This document shows positions 1-8,083 of a DNA stretch of 14,596 nucleotides, in pieces. A model generated the notes under the pieces. The model was not told where the DNA came from. It saw only the letters and a list, made by a program, of their open reading frames with translations, and ran no database searches. Every line of letters begins with the position of its first letter. Positions within the stretch are counted from its first letter, which is position 1. The translations under genes and the position numbers were made by a program. Source of the DNA: Ignavibacteriaceae bacterium (GTDB lineage: Bacteria > Bacteroidota > Ignavibacteria > Ignavibacteriales > Ignavibacteriaceae); the NCBI GenBank assembly GCA_031292465.1, contig JARLHB010000239.1, positions 1 through 14,596 on the forward strand, given 5' to 3'.

Positions 1-256
1 CTTCTTTTAATTTAACTAAATCAGTTTCCTGCTTTTGAGTTGTTGTTCCCTGAGTTTTTGAAACGGCCTGCAAACAGATCTGAGTCATTTGCCCGATTTT
101 TTCTTCAAGCGTCATTTTGGAAAGAAGCAGCTTTACCTTTTTATCTATTACCTTTTCATCCTTATCGTTTTTATCTTTACCTGATAAGTTAAATGAAATA
201 CAGAAAATTACTATTGTTGTTAAATAAATTATTACCCTATTACCCTTACTCCACAT
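1..256 (-). CDS. GH3 beta-glucosidase, N-terminal fragment (runs off window)
   Basis: This is the first 85 codons of a gene that continues beyond position 1. Translation from the ATG at 256-254 gives a hydrophobic signal-like segment at about residues 8-25, a lysine/aspartate-rich linker, and then DKKVKLLLSKMTLEEKIGQM at about residues 38-57. That last stretch is the typical N-terminus of periplasmic or secreted GH3 beta-glucosidases (BglX type). The start is supported by AAGGAAAC located seven bases upstream. Such enzymes remove terminal glucose from beta-linked oligosaccharides, which fits the GH5 gene and the transport genes upstream. The catalytic residues lie outside the window, so substrate and completeness cannot be judged. 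Other GH3 activities such as xylosidase remain possible. A lipobox is not convincing around Cys19. The gene is too short here to be found by length alone; the family call rests on the TLEEKIGQM motif. Confidence 0.85.
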   Translation of the reverse strand, partial: MWSKGNRVIIYLTTIVIFCISFNLSGKDKNDKDEKVIDKKVKLLLSKMTLEEKIGQMTQICLQAVSKTQGTTTQKQETDLVKLKE

Positions 257-307
257 TTGTTCTGTTTCCTTCCAGATTATATTCGTTCAGAATTAGATAA
301 AACATTT

Positions 308-861
308 TTACTTCATCAAAATTATTTTCTTTATATCTACAGTCTTGCCGAAAACGGCAATAGCCATTAATTAGCAAAGACATACGCATGACACAAGACC
401 ATTGTTTGAGAAATAACTTTGCTTACAGCCTTTTGCATACTACATGCAATAAAACCGCTTAGCGGCAGCTGCCGGCTAAACGTAGTTATAGGATTAAATG
501 GGTTAGAATAATTTTGATTAAGCTGATAATTACTTACAAGTTCATTCTTTGCCTTATCCTTAACTGCAGTAACTATTTCTGTAATAGGCCTGCTCCAAAC
601 TTCCCCGTTTAAGGACCCGGCAAACAATTTTGAATCACTTACTGTTAAAAAATAAATATAGACATCCGCCGGGCAAGTGTCAATAGGAAACCGGGTTGTT
701 TCATTATTTATTGAAATAAAAATACCATGGCCTGATGTTTCTGTAATCAGGCCGGTATTATCTTGCGCCAAACATGTTCCCTGGTTATTTGAAATAAATA
801 TCCACTTCCCAAAGGTACCTGCAATAGTAGTTGAATCAGGCGCAGTAATTAAATTTCTCAT
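308..861 (-). pseudogene. Decayed 3' remnant of a propeller-type T9SS-sorted protein
   Basis: An open frame of 164 codons runs 861-367, but it looks like a broken gene end. Residues 13-29 (AGTFGKWIFISNNQGTC) and 79-100 (FAGSLNGEVWSRP and the following ITEIVTAV) resemble the repeats and final linker of BNR/propeller-like sorted proteins, whose usual form is LFAGTxGGGVWRRPLSEMITSV. Residues 112-124 carry NYQLNQNYSNPFNP, the opening of a sorting domain with Ser replacing the usual Pro. After about residue 138 the homology stops and the frame ends in unrelated sequence. The expected domain end, VDIKKIILMK plus stop, is encoded at 340-308 in another frame, close to the VSIKKMILMK end of the GH5 protein. 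The ATG at 861 overlaps the upstream stop (TAATG) by one base and there is no signal peptide. Indels plus loss of the 5' part are the simplest explanation. A short expressed protein cannot be excluded. Confidence 0.75.
345..360 (-). repeat. Perfect 6-bp hairpin with a four-base loop in the remnant
   Basis: On the minus strand TTGCCG and CGGCAA form a perfect six-base-pair stem around a TTTT loop. It lies inside the decayed sorting-domain end, about 35 bases before the ancestral stop codon. No T-run follows on the minus strand, so it does not look like an intrinsic terminator. It may be incidental or a scar of the rearrangement that damaged the gene. Confidence 0.4.
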
Positions 862-1895
862 TAAAAAGTAATTCCAACAGTAAACTTTTGATAGTCTTTT
901 AAGCGTCCGAAGTCCTGGTAAGCATAATCCAAATGGATGGCAATATTGCCGAGTAATATTTGCTTTAGGCCAAAACCAAGAGAAAACCTTTCTTCGGAAT
1001 CGGTTAAGAATAAAGATTTGTAACCTCCTCTTATAGCAATAAGGTCGTCAAAAACATACTCACCTCCGACATTTAAACTCTCGTAATTATCACTTGGGTG
1101 CAGAGCATCAACAGCAATAGTTACTTTATGTTTCTCAGTTGAAATCGGACAGTATGATAAACCTACTCTGAATATTAACGGTAATGACCAATAATCTGTA
1201 CTTAAGTACGCGGGAATTTTCCCGTTATTACCGGACGTATTCAAATCAGGGTCATAAGTTACAAGAGAAGTATTTCCCTGCATCTGCATTTTAGTACCAA
1301 AATTTGATACTGACATGCCGAGTACAATACCGTCAAAAGGTGTTTTATACAAAGTTCCGATATCCATTGCAAATCCTACGGCATTGTCTTCCCAAATTGA
1401 CTGATAAATTATTTTGGGGTTAAAGCCTATTGAGAAGTTATCAGTAAGGTTAATTGCATACCCGATACTGAATGCAATATCGCTGGCAGTAAAAACCTGT
1501 CCCGTACCTTCTGGCGCATCCACAGTAGTAACTTTCATATCTCCGTAAGATGAGGAAGTAAAGCTGAAGCCTATAGTTCCCATCCCCCCCATATTATAAC
1601 TTGCGGCAATATAATTATAAGCTATATCTGCAATCCAATTAGTATGGTCAAACATAATACCAACGCCGTCAATTTTGGCAAGGCCTGCCGGGTTCCAGAA
1701 AAAAGCACTTTGATCGTCCGAAACAGCGACAAATGCGCTGCCCATAGCAGTTGCTTTTGCTCCCTGGCCGATTTCCAGAAAAGGCGCCGCTGTAGTTCCT
1801 TTTTTTGAAACATTAGAAACAAAATCACTCTGGCAAAATGTTGTCGAAGAGATTAAGACTAATGCAAATAAAATTATTAATAACCTAAATTTCAT
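861..1895 (-). CDS. PorV/PorQ-family (FadL-like) outer-membrane beta-barrel protein
   Basis: The 344-residue product has a signal peptide (about residues 1-21, ending TTFCQ) and then, at about residues 42-73, the segment GQGAKATAMGSAFVAVSD followed by DQSAFFWNPAGLAKI. This is the signature of the PorV/PorQ and UPF0164 barrel group, related to FadL. The remainder alternates hydrophobic and polar residues as expected for membrane beta-strands, and the protein ends in an aromatic residue (GITF), typical of outer-membrane barrels. PorV proteins act with the type IX secretion machinery as shuttles that bind C-terminal sorting domains; many homologues are scattered beside other outer-membrane genes with unknown roles. 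The start has GGAG upstream (GCGGAGACAAAAG-ATG). It follows the 1040-residue gene by only 12 bases, so the two are almost certainly co-transcribed. A dedicated partnership with that protein is an inference. The length is complete for the family. Confidence 0.85.
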   Translation of the reverse strand: MKFRLLIILFALVLISSTTFCQSDFVSNVSKKGTTAAPFLEIGQGAKATAMGSAFVAVSDDQSAFFWNPAGLAKIDGVGIMFDHTNWIADIAYNYIAASYNMGGMGTIGFSFTSSSYGDMKVTTVDAPEGTGQVFTASDIAFSIGYAINLTDNFSIGFNPKIIYQSIWEDNAVGFAMDIGTLYKTPFDGIVLGMSVSNFGTKMQMQGNTSLVTYDPDLNTSGNNGKIPAYLSTDYWSLPLIFRVGLSYCPISTEKHKVTIAVDALHPSDNYESLNVGGEYVFDDLIAIRGGYKSLFLTDSEERFSLGFGLKQILLGNIAIHLDYAYQDFGRLKDYQKFTVGITF

Positions 1896-1907
1896 CTTTT
1901 GTCTCCG

Positions 1908-4900
1908 CTATTTAATTACAGCAAATTTGCCGATGTGTTCGCCAATGCCAGGTGCATCTACATGGAATATATACATTCCATAAGCAACGTCCATTCCATC
2001 ATCAGAAACTAAATTCCATGATATGGCACCGCCGTTATTTAAATTTGAATCATCTTTGTAGAGTGTTTTTACCAGCGCACCTGCAATTGTATAGATTCTT
2101 ATCGTACATTTTGCCGGCAGATTGGTAAAATCTATTTTCCTTTCACCGCGCCCGGTTGCATATAACGTTCTGGCTTCCCATGTAGCCGTTGATATATAAG
2201 GATTAGGTACTACCAGAATATTTGCAAGGTTTTTATTGGCAGCAGAATTATTAACAGATTGCGCCTTTGTTGTAAAGGTAAAATAGTCACCATTTGCAAA
2301 TGGCTTCTTAGTGTAAATACGGAATTTATCTCCCGCCTGAGGCAGCACAGGTGTTTGAGACGGGTCAAACGGCGGAAGATAATGTATCCTCCACGAATAT
2401 TTAACCGTTTTCCCTATTGGCTGAATAAATATTATATCATCGCCGGTAGTTAAGGTCTTTGATTTATCAACATCCAAAACTTCTGTCTTTACTGTATCAC
2501 CTGTAACAAGGTCGGTTACAATAAAACTAACAGGTATTTTATTATATGGAGTTGTGGCTACAGTATGGTCAAAGAAATCCACTTCATAGTTGGTCGGCCA
2601 GGTAACATCTAATGATGATGATGTATTATCCGGGACAACAACCATCATAAGATTACTCTTGCCAACATACCATCCTGTTAATGAATAATCTACAGTAACC
2701 GTTGTATCATTGGAAAATGAGAATACCATTCCGTCAAAAGGCGGGCTGTATATGGTACTGCCGAACGTTGTTGCGTCAACATTGCTTTCGATAGTATCAA
2801 CAACTCCTCTATAACTTCTAACAACATTATAGGAAGAAGTATAGTATGTGGGAATAGTGCCGGAAGCATTAAATTTTATACTATATTGTGCTCCATCGTT
2901 TATAACAGCAGGATTATAAATATTTAAGCTGGTAATAGAACCTGTGCCAAGCCCACTAGCTACTTTAGTTAAGTCTCCGCTTATTTGCGGCGGAACATAA
3001 CCGGCAACAGGTTTATTTGGAATTACAACAGCGCAGTTTACATCAACAAATGTAATATTGCCCGCATAATCCTGACGAATAATTTTTGAACATTCTGTTG
3101 GCTGCAGGCCTGTATTGTCATTATATGCTGAGTCGCCGATTGAATAAGAACATACTGCATAATAATAAGTTTTTCCGTTTTCCACAGTAGTATCAACATA
3201 TGAATGCTGCAACCCTGTATTGCTGCCGCGCCAGAACCTTGCGCCGTTTATACCAACAGGATCAGGGCCGTATAATGTATCAACTAAATCAAATTGCGCA
3301 ATAGGCTTCCAGTACGTTGGTTCACCCTGAGAGTCGGTTATTAATTTTACATCTTCAAATTGAGGTTCAAGGCTTCTGTAAATTGTATAACCTTCAAAAG
3401 CTTTTCTGTATCCCTCTTTAGGATTCTTATCCTGAAAGCCCAGAAATGAATCTCTAAACTGTTCAGGTTTATTATCCCAGTATAAGAAGGCTTTTTTGTC
3501 TCCTGCAACCGCTGTTAAAAAAGGTTTGTAAGGAGGTTTTGAGAAGTTATAATTAGCATTGTAAATTTGCTGCACGGTTTGTTTATGGAAAACTAATTGA
3601 CTCAAATCATTTCCCATAACAATTGCTAACGAAAATCTTTCACGCAGCCCTTTACCAAGTATAAACGGACCTGAAGAGAATACCATACTTATGTTAACAT
3701 TCTGAATTAAGGTATCTTTGAATCCGCTGTTCATTTTAGACCACATAACATCATCATTTTTAGGCCAGCCGCCCGTAGGGCCTTTATCAGAAAGGACATA
3801 AATAGAAACCGCTGTCAAACCAATCTGGTCTGATTCATCTTTATCAAGTTCATCAAAATGAGGCTCGCCGTGTGTTGGCAATCCGTCACCCTCTCCTTCA
3901 TCCGGTCCGGTATAACTTGGGTCCCAGTTGCCAAGGCCGTCTTTGCCGACATCATCATTTAACGGTTCATCAGAATCCCATTTACCGTTTCCATTTAAAT
4001 CTGAATAAGCAACCCAGTTATGGTTATTATCAATATTATCATCTCTTCTTTCATCAATCATACCGTCCTGATCATTGTCAATACCGTCAAAAGGATTACC
4101 GGGGCTTTCCAAATAAGCATATCCCAAATAACCTGTCTTCCAGTTCCCGGGATTTCCCAGACCGGAAGGAGCCCATGTATAAGACATATCTAATACAGTA
4201 TTAAAATATGCACTGTTGCCCGGCTCTGTAGCATTGGCTCCTCCAATACCTGGATCTGCATAAAAACCGAATGCCGTACTGTCATAAGTATGGTCGGAGA
4301 TATTAACAATATCATAATGCCAAAAGACAATATCTTCAGCCAAAACATGAGACCATTGGAAACCGCGAACTTCAACTCTTAATCCAAGTCCCCCGCGGTT
4401 GGAATCGCTGGCAAGAGGATAGTAATTAAACGGCGCTTGTACAAATTTTTTGTCCTTAGAATCATCCATCACAAAAAATGTTTCAAAGTCTGCATTCATT
4501 ACATTTTTACCAAAGTATCCATACCATTTATGATTCCATGATGCATCCAAACCCAATGCTTCCGGCCAAAAGGTCGGATAAGACGTAGAGTCTATACTCA
4601 TAGCCGGGCTTGTACCGGAAGCATTAAAGTAACCGGGAACCGGTTCTAATCCCCACGGCACCTGAGTTACCGGATCCATACTATATTCTTCACGGTAAGA
4701 GGAAATTATTGGGTTTATTCTTTTACCCGTTGGGGTAGTAACCTTAGCGCCAATCAAAATTGCCTGGCCGTCAAGGTAGTTATGTCCGCTGCCTGCAGGC
4801 CATTCAACAGTTGGCGAGAATTCCCATTTACCTACTTCACCGTCATTATAAAATAATGTATTAATCCTGTTGCCAACCATAATACCCTGCCTGCGGTAAG

Positions 4901-5030
4901 AAAAATTGCCGTAAGGGTCCTGCCTGTAAAGTGGAATTCTTGGATCCGGCTGGCCGACATCAATTTGTGCAAAATTTATATTAGCACATAAGCCAAATAA
5001 AAAAAGTATATATATAAATTTGAATTTCAT
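1908..5030 (-). CDS. Large secreted protein with Ca-binding-like acidic region and FlgD-like C-terminal domain; SusD position
   Basis: The 1040-residue product has a signal peptide (about 1-21, ending INFAQ). Residues 25-310 are rich in Trp, Tyr and Gly and match no domain I can name. Residues 315-405 are strongly acidic, with EF-hand-like loops DNDQDGMIDE (318-327) and DLNGNGKWDSDE (344-355), which suggests calcium binding. Residues 500-635 look fibronectin-III-like, with GYTIYRS near 547 and NGKTYYYAV near 618. The last 107 residues, from NLANILVVPNPY at 934 to GKFAVIK, form a FlgD-like Ig or sorting-like domain of a type distinct from the NYPNPFNP domain of the neighbours. AGGAG eight bases before the ATG supports the start. 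The gene lies 24 bases after the TonB receptor and 12 bases before the PorV-like barrel. I see no catalytic signature. A surface protein working with the receptor, perhaps in place of SusD, is the inferred role. Confidence 0.8.
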   Translation of the reverse strand: MKFKFIYILFLFGLCANINFAQIDVGQPDPRIPLYRQDPYGNFSYRRQGIMVGNRINTLFYNDGEVGKWEFSPTVEWPAGSGHNYLDGQAILIGAKVTTPTGKRINPIISSYREEYSMDPVTQVPWGLEPVPGYFNASGTSPAMSIDSTSYPTFWPEALGLDASWNHKWYGYFGKNVMNADFETFFVMDDSKDKKFVQAPFNYYPLASDSNRGGLGLRVEVRGFQWSHVLAEDIVFWHYDIVNISDHTYDSTAFGFYADPGIGGANATEPGNSAYFNTVLDMSYTWAPSGLGNPGNWKTGYLGYAYLESPGNPFDGIDNDQDGMIDERRDDNIDNNHNWVAYSDLNGNGKWDSDEPLNDDVGKDGLGNWDPSYTGPDEGEGDGLPTHGEPHFDELDKDESDQIGLTAVSIYVLSDKGPTGGWPKNDDVMWSKMNSGFKDTLIQNVNISMVFSSGPFILGKGLRERFSLAIVMGNDLSQLVFHKQTVQQIYNANYNFSKPPYKPFLTAVAGDKKAFLYWDNKPEQFRDSFLGFQDKNPKEGYRKAFEGYTIYRSLEPQFEDVKLITDSQGEPTYWKPIAQFDLVDTLYGPDPVGINGARFWRGSNTGLQHSYVDTTVENGKTYYYAVCSYSIGDSAYNDNTGLQPTECSKIIRQDYAGNITFVDVNCAVVIPNKPVAGYVPPQISGDLTKVASGLGTGSITSLNIYNPAVINDGAQYSIKFNASGTIPTYYTSSYNVVRSYRGVVDTIESNVDATTFGSTIYSPPFDGMVFSFSNDTTVTVDYSLTGWYVGKSNLMMVVVPDNTSSSLDVTWPTNYEVDFFDHTVATTPYNKIPVSFIVTDLVTGDTVKTEVLDVDKSKTLTTGDDIIFIQPIGKTVKYSWRIHYLPPFDPSQTPVLPQAGDKFRIYTKKPFANGDYFTFTTKAQSVNNSAANKNLANILVVPNPYISTATWEARTLYATGRGERKIDFTNLPAKCTIRIYTIAGALVKTLYKDDSNLNNGGAISWNLVSDDGMDVAYGMYIFHVDAPGIGEHIGKFAVIK

Positions 5031-5054
5031 TCTGTAATCTCCTACTCGATTATT

Positions 5055-7832
5055 CTAAAATCCGATGCCTACACCAATACGAAGCTGCCTTGGTGTTGAT
5101 ATATTACCCGGGTTGTTTACATACTGTTGTATAGTATTTAACCCATATAAAGTTCCGGCAATATTTGTATACAGGTCTACATTTGCTCTACCGCTGGCAG
5201 CGTCAACATTCCATTCGTTCTTTGTATCCAGCAGGTTATAAACAAGAAGAAATACTTTTAAATCAATTCCATGATAATTAAAATATTTTTCAGCCCGTAA
5301 ATCAACGTTATATGTGGCAGGTTTTAATCCGCCGTTTTCAAATCTTACACCCTGGGAGACCCTTACGTCTTCTGTATAAGGGAATCCAGAACCGTAATTA
5401 AAAATCAAGCCGCAATTCCAATTATTAGCCTGGCCAAAATTGAAAGAAATATTTAATGTTGACCTTTGATCCCAATCTAATGGGACAAATGTTTTGTTTG
5501 TTTCAACAGGAGGGCTTGTTTGGTTGTTATAGAAGACCGACATTGGATCAGAAGCATCGCCTTCAGCAATTTGGTACGTATAATCTAACTTAGTGCTGAA
5601 GAAGTCGGAAAATCTCTTATCAAGAGTAATAATAAATCCTCTAACGTTGCCGTAATCTCTGTTTATATATCTTGCATAATTAACTCCCTGGTAGGTATTA
5701 ATAATTTCCATACCCAGAAGATTTCGTATATCCCTGTAATAAACCGTAAAGTCCAGAGCCAAATCGCCGGCAAGCACCTGCTGCAATCCAACTTCATACA
5801 TTATAGTTTTCTGAGCTTTAAGATCCGGATTGCCTAAAACAGATGATAAAGAAGAGCTTGTTGTTACTATTTCATCAGAGTTTACATACAAGTTTGAGAA
5901 ATTTGGTATCTGGAAAAAATGCCCGTAAGAGAAGTGAATTATTCCTTTATCAGTAATCGGGAAAGATATTCCCAAACGCGGGCTTAACTGCATTTTTGCA
6001 GTAGCTTCAACCATCCTGCCTGCATTTGTAAAATTTGTATCCTTTAATGGATTTCTTAAATCAGCAAGGTAACGGGAATTGGCTTTGAAATAATCAAAAC
6101 GTAAACCAAAGTTAATAATCATAATATCATATTCTGCTTTATCCTGAACGTAAGCAGAAAAAGTAGTAGGATATTTTGTATATGCCTGGTTATCCACTGT
6201 TCCAAGCTGACGGTAGCCGAGAGTTTCAAATGTATCGGCAGGGGTCAGGTTAACTAAAGTGTAACTATGATTATATAATTTATACCATTCTAATTCAGCT
6301 CCAAGAGCTACCTTATGTAATTTTGAGACCTGTGCGTTTAACTGCCATTGTAAAATGCTCTCAATTGTTTCTCTTTCATAACGCCCTGACTGCTGTCCGC
6401 CGGATTGAAATGTATAATTTGAAATAGGATCGCCCTGGTAAGGATCTACATAACGCGGGTCATAAAGATCTTCATAAGCATAACCGCGGTAATCATAACG
6501 GTTAACAGAAAACTTTAATGTCTGGTAAACACTTTGTGAAGGGATATGTGAAATCTGGAAACTATGGATCCAGTTTTTCATATAATAATTCATTGTGCCA
6601 TCCGGGGTCCATGACCATGCGTGATCGTAATACTTATTCCAATCTTTATTCCAGAATACACTGTACGTAAATTTTAACTCCGGAAGAGAATATGTAAGCT
6701 TACCATTTATGGAATATCTTTCAGTCGGATTCATCGGGACAAATGAGCTGTCACCAGTATGCGTAATTATATAAATAGGGTTATTGTTTTGATCAAGGAT
6801 GGCATTACCATCTGCATCTTTTAATTCATATGGGGCTTTATCAGCAGTAGTATAAATTCTTCTGCCGTATAAATAACCTTTATCGTTATAATATCTGCCT
6901 GTAACAAAGAATGTTAAGGGGTTTAATATTTTAGTAGGGCCGCTTAAACTAAATTCATAATCTTTTGTTCTGAAAGAAGTAAGCCTGCCTACATTCGGAA
7001 AAATATCCGTATGCTGTGTTACATAATCACCTGCATAAGCAGAAAGTGATCCGTGAAATTGCTGCGAGCCGTCCTGCGTAACAATATTAACAACACCGGA
7101 CATAGCCTGGCCGTATTCAGCATTGAAAGTTCCGCTTATAACTTCCATTTCACGAATGGAAGAATTTTCAACCTGCAGCGGAAGAGAGCCGTCATAAGCA
7201 TCCGTAACGGATAAACCATCAACAAGGTATGCAACTTCACCGGAACGGCCGCCTCTGAAATGTCCGCCGACAACACCAGCCTGAAGGTTTATAATTTGTC
7301 CGACGCTTTCTACAGGCATCATTTTAATTTCGTTTGCGGATACAGTAACGGAAGTTGATGTTAAATCTTTCTGCACAAGAGGCCTTGTTGCAGTAATTAC
7401 AACTTCTTTAGCGTTAACTGCTTTGGGGCTCATTTTTACATCGAGCCTGTATGTTAAATCTATTTTTACAGGAACTTTTTGCACGGTTACTTTATCATAA
7501 CCAATTGCACTGATTACTACGGTATATTCACCGGGGGAAACGTTATTTATATAAAAATAGCCGTCAACATCCGCTGCTGCACCCATGTATGTGCCTTCTA
7601 TAATAATATTTGCACCAACAACAGCTTCCCCGGTTTGGGAATCAGTTACTTTACCGGCAATTTTTCCGGTTGTTCCTGCATATGCTAAACTGCCGGAAAT
7701 AATAAAAAGGAATAATACAAAAGTTATATTCCGCAGTTTCTGAATAAAGAATTTCTTTCTACGGAATGCGCTTTTAATTTCAACCTGCGCTTTCCCGGAG
7801 TTAAATAAATTCAGATTGTTATAATTACACAT
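5055..7832 (-). CDS. TonB-dependent outer-membrane receptor with carboxypeptidase-regulatory-like domain
   Basis: The 925-residue product has a signal peptide core at about residues 35-52 (ending AYAG), then a carboxypeptidase-regulatory-like beta-sandwich at about 56-135 (GKIAGKVTDSQTGEAVVGAN, GYFYINNVSPGEYTV). A TonB-box-like EVVITATR (143-150) comes next, then a plug domain at about 155-260 (RGGRSGEVAYLVDGLSV, FNAEYGQAMSGVVNIVTQ). The rest forms a 22-stranded-type barrel ending in IGVGIGF with a terminal aromatic residue. It should import a large ligand, here probably oligosaccharides, using energy from TonB-ExbBD. The start at 7832 has GGAAGAAG just upstream and no other Met before residue 83. 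This leaves an unusual polar and basic stretch of about 34 residues ahead of the hydrophobic core. It heads a cassette with the 1040-residue protein and the PorV-like barrel. The domain order resembles SusC, but there is no SusD next to it, so the substrate is uncertain. Confidence 0.93.
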   Translation of the reverse strand: MCNYNNLNLFNSGKAQVEIKSAFRRKKFFIQKLRNITFVLFLFIISGSLAYAGTTGKIAGKVTDSQTGEAVVGANIIIEGTYMGAAADVDGYFYINNVSPGEYTVVISAIGYDKVTVQKVPVKIDLTYRLDVKMSPKAVNAKEVVITATRPLVQKDLTSTSVTVSANEIKMMPVESVGQIINLQAGVVGGHFRGGRSGEVAYLVDGLSVTDAYDGSLPLQVENSSIREMEVISGTFNAEYGQAMSGVVNIVTQDGSQQFHGSLSAYAGDYVTQHTDIFPNVGRLTSFRTKDYEFSLSGPTKILNPLTFFVTGRYYNDKGYLYGRRIYTTADKAPYELKDADGNAILDQNNNPIYIITHTGDSSFVPMNPTERYSINGKLTYSLPELKFTYSVFWNKDWNKYYDHAWSWTPDGTMNYYMKNWIHSFQISHIPSQSVYQTLKFSVNRYDYRGYAYEDLYDPRYVDPYQGDPISNYTFQSGGQQSGRYERETIESILQWQLNAQVSKLHKVALGAELEWYKLYNHSYTLVNLTPADTFETLGYRQLGTVDNQAYTKYPTTFSAYVQDKAEYDIMIINFGLRFDYFKANSRYLADLRNPLKDTNFTNAGRMVEATAKMQLSPRLGISFPITDKGIIHFSYGHFFQIPNFSNLYVNSDEIVTTSSSLSSVLGNPDLKAQKTIMYEVGLQQVLAGDLALDFTVYYRDIRNLLGMEIINTYQGVNYARYINRDYGNVRGFIITLDKRFSDFFSTKLDYTYQIAEGDASDPMSVFYNNQTSPPVETNKTFVPLDWDQRSTLNISFNFGQANNWNCGLIFNYGSGFPYTEDVRVSQGVRFENGGLKPATYNVDLRAEKYFNYHGIDLKVFLLVYNLLDTKNEWNVDAASGRANVDLYTNIAGTLYGLNTIQQYVNNPGNISTPRQLRIGVGIGF

Positions 7833-8039
7833 TATCTTCTTCCAAAATAGTAAAAGAATTTATATCAAATAATTTTTAACCAGTTTAATAATCCTACTTT
7901 TTTAGCACTCTTATTTAATTTTCCAGCTTAGTTCATACCGGAATTATTTTTCGGCCTTTATTTAAACCGACTTTAATTTTCACTAAGCATTAAAAATATA
8001 TTGCTAATAATTTATTCTACGATCAATTTCATACTAGAA
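7833..8039 (-). promoter_or_regulatory. Leader region upstream of the TonB receptor cassette
   Basis: This AT-rich non-coding stretch separates the terminator of the CBM-protein gene from the TonB receptor start, so a promoter for the three-gene cassette must lie here or the genes depend on read-through. A TATAAA-like element follows TTATTTGAT at 7872-7861 on the minus strand, about 30-40 bases before the start codon. No clear Bacteroidota-type TAnnTTTG element was found. No riboswitch-like or strongly paired structure was recognised by eye. Confidence 0.3.
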
Positions 8040-8043
8040 CAAA

Positions 8044-8076
8044 AGATGTGGCCCCGAAGAACCGGGACCACATTTT
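8044..8076 (-). terminator. Intrinsic terminator after the CBM9-like protein gene
   Basis: On the minus strand, eight bases after the stop codon, ATGTGG (8073-8068) and CCACAT (8051-8046) pair. One mismatch follows and then CCCG/CGGG closes a six-base loop. A short T-run (CTTTTGTT) follows on the minus strand. The position directly after the gene and ahead of a separate transcription unit supports termination here. Confidence 0.8.
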
Positions 8077-8083
8077 ATAATTA

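Noticed and set aside
345..360. Hairpin considered as terminator for the receptor cassette
   Set aside because: The stem is only six base pairs and is not followed by a T-run on the minus strand; it also lies inside the former coding end.
677..871. Plus-strand open frames here and at 2259-2453, 3872-4204, 7479-7688, 9843-10142, 13074-13259 and 13570-13872
   Set aside because: Each lies almost wholly opposite a well-supported minus-strand gene or remnant, shows no domain or signal peptide, and has composition expected of an antisense frame.
1908..5030. The 1040-residue protein as a true SusD
   Set aside because: It is about twice the usual SusD length, lacks a lipoprotein signal and shows no helical TPR-like regions; only its position resembles SusD.
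7861..7872. TTATTTGAT/TATAAA as a defined promoter, with the same nonamer at 12401-12409
   Set aside because: Spacing to the start codons differs, the flanks are AT-rich and no proper -33/-7 pair is visible, so it is reported only as a weak candidate within the leader regions.
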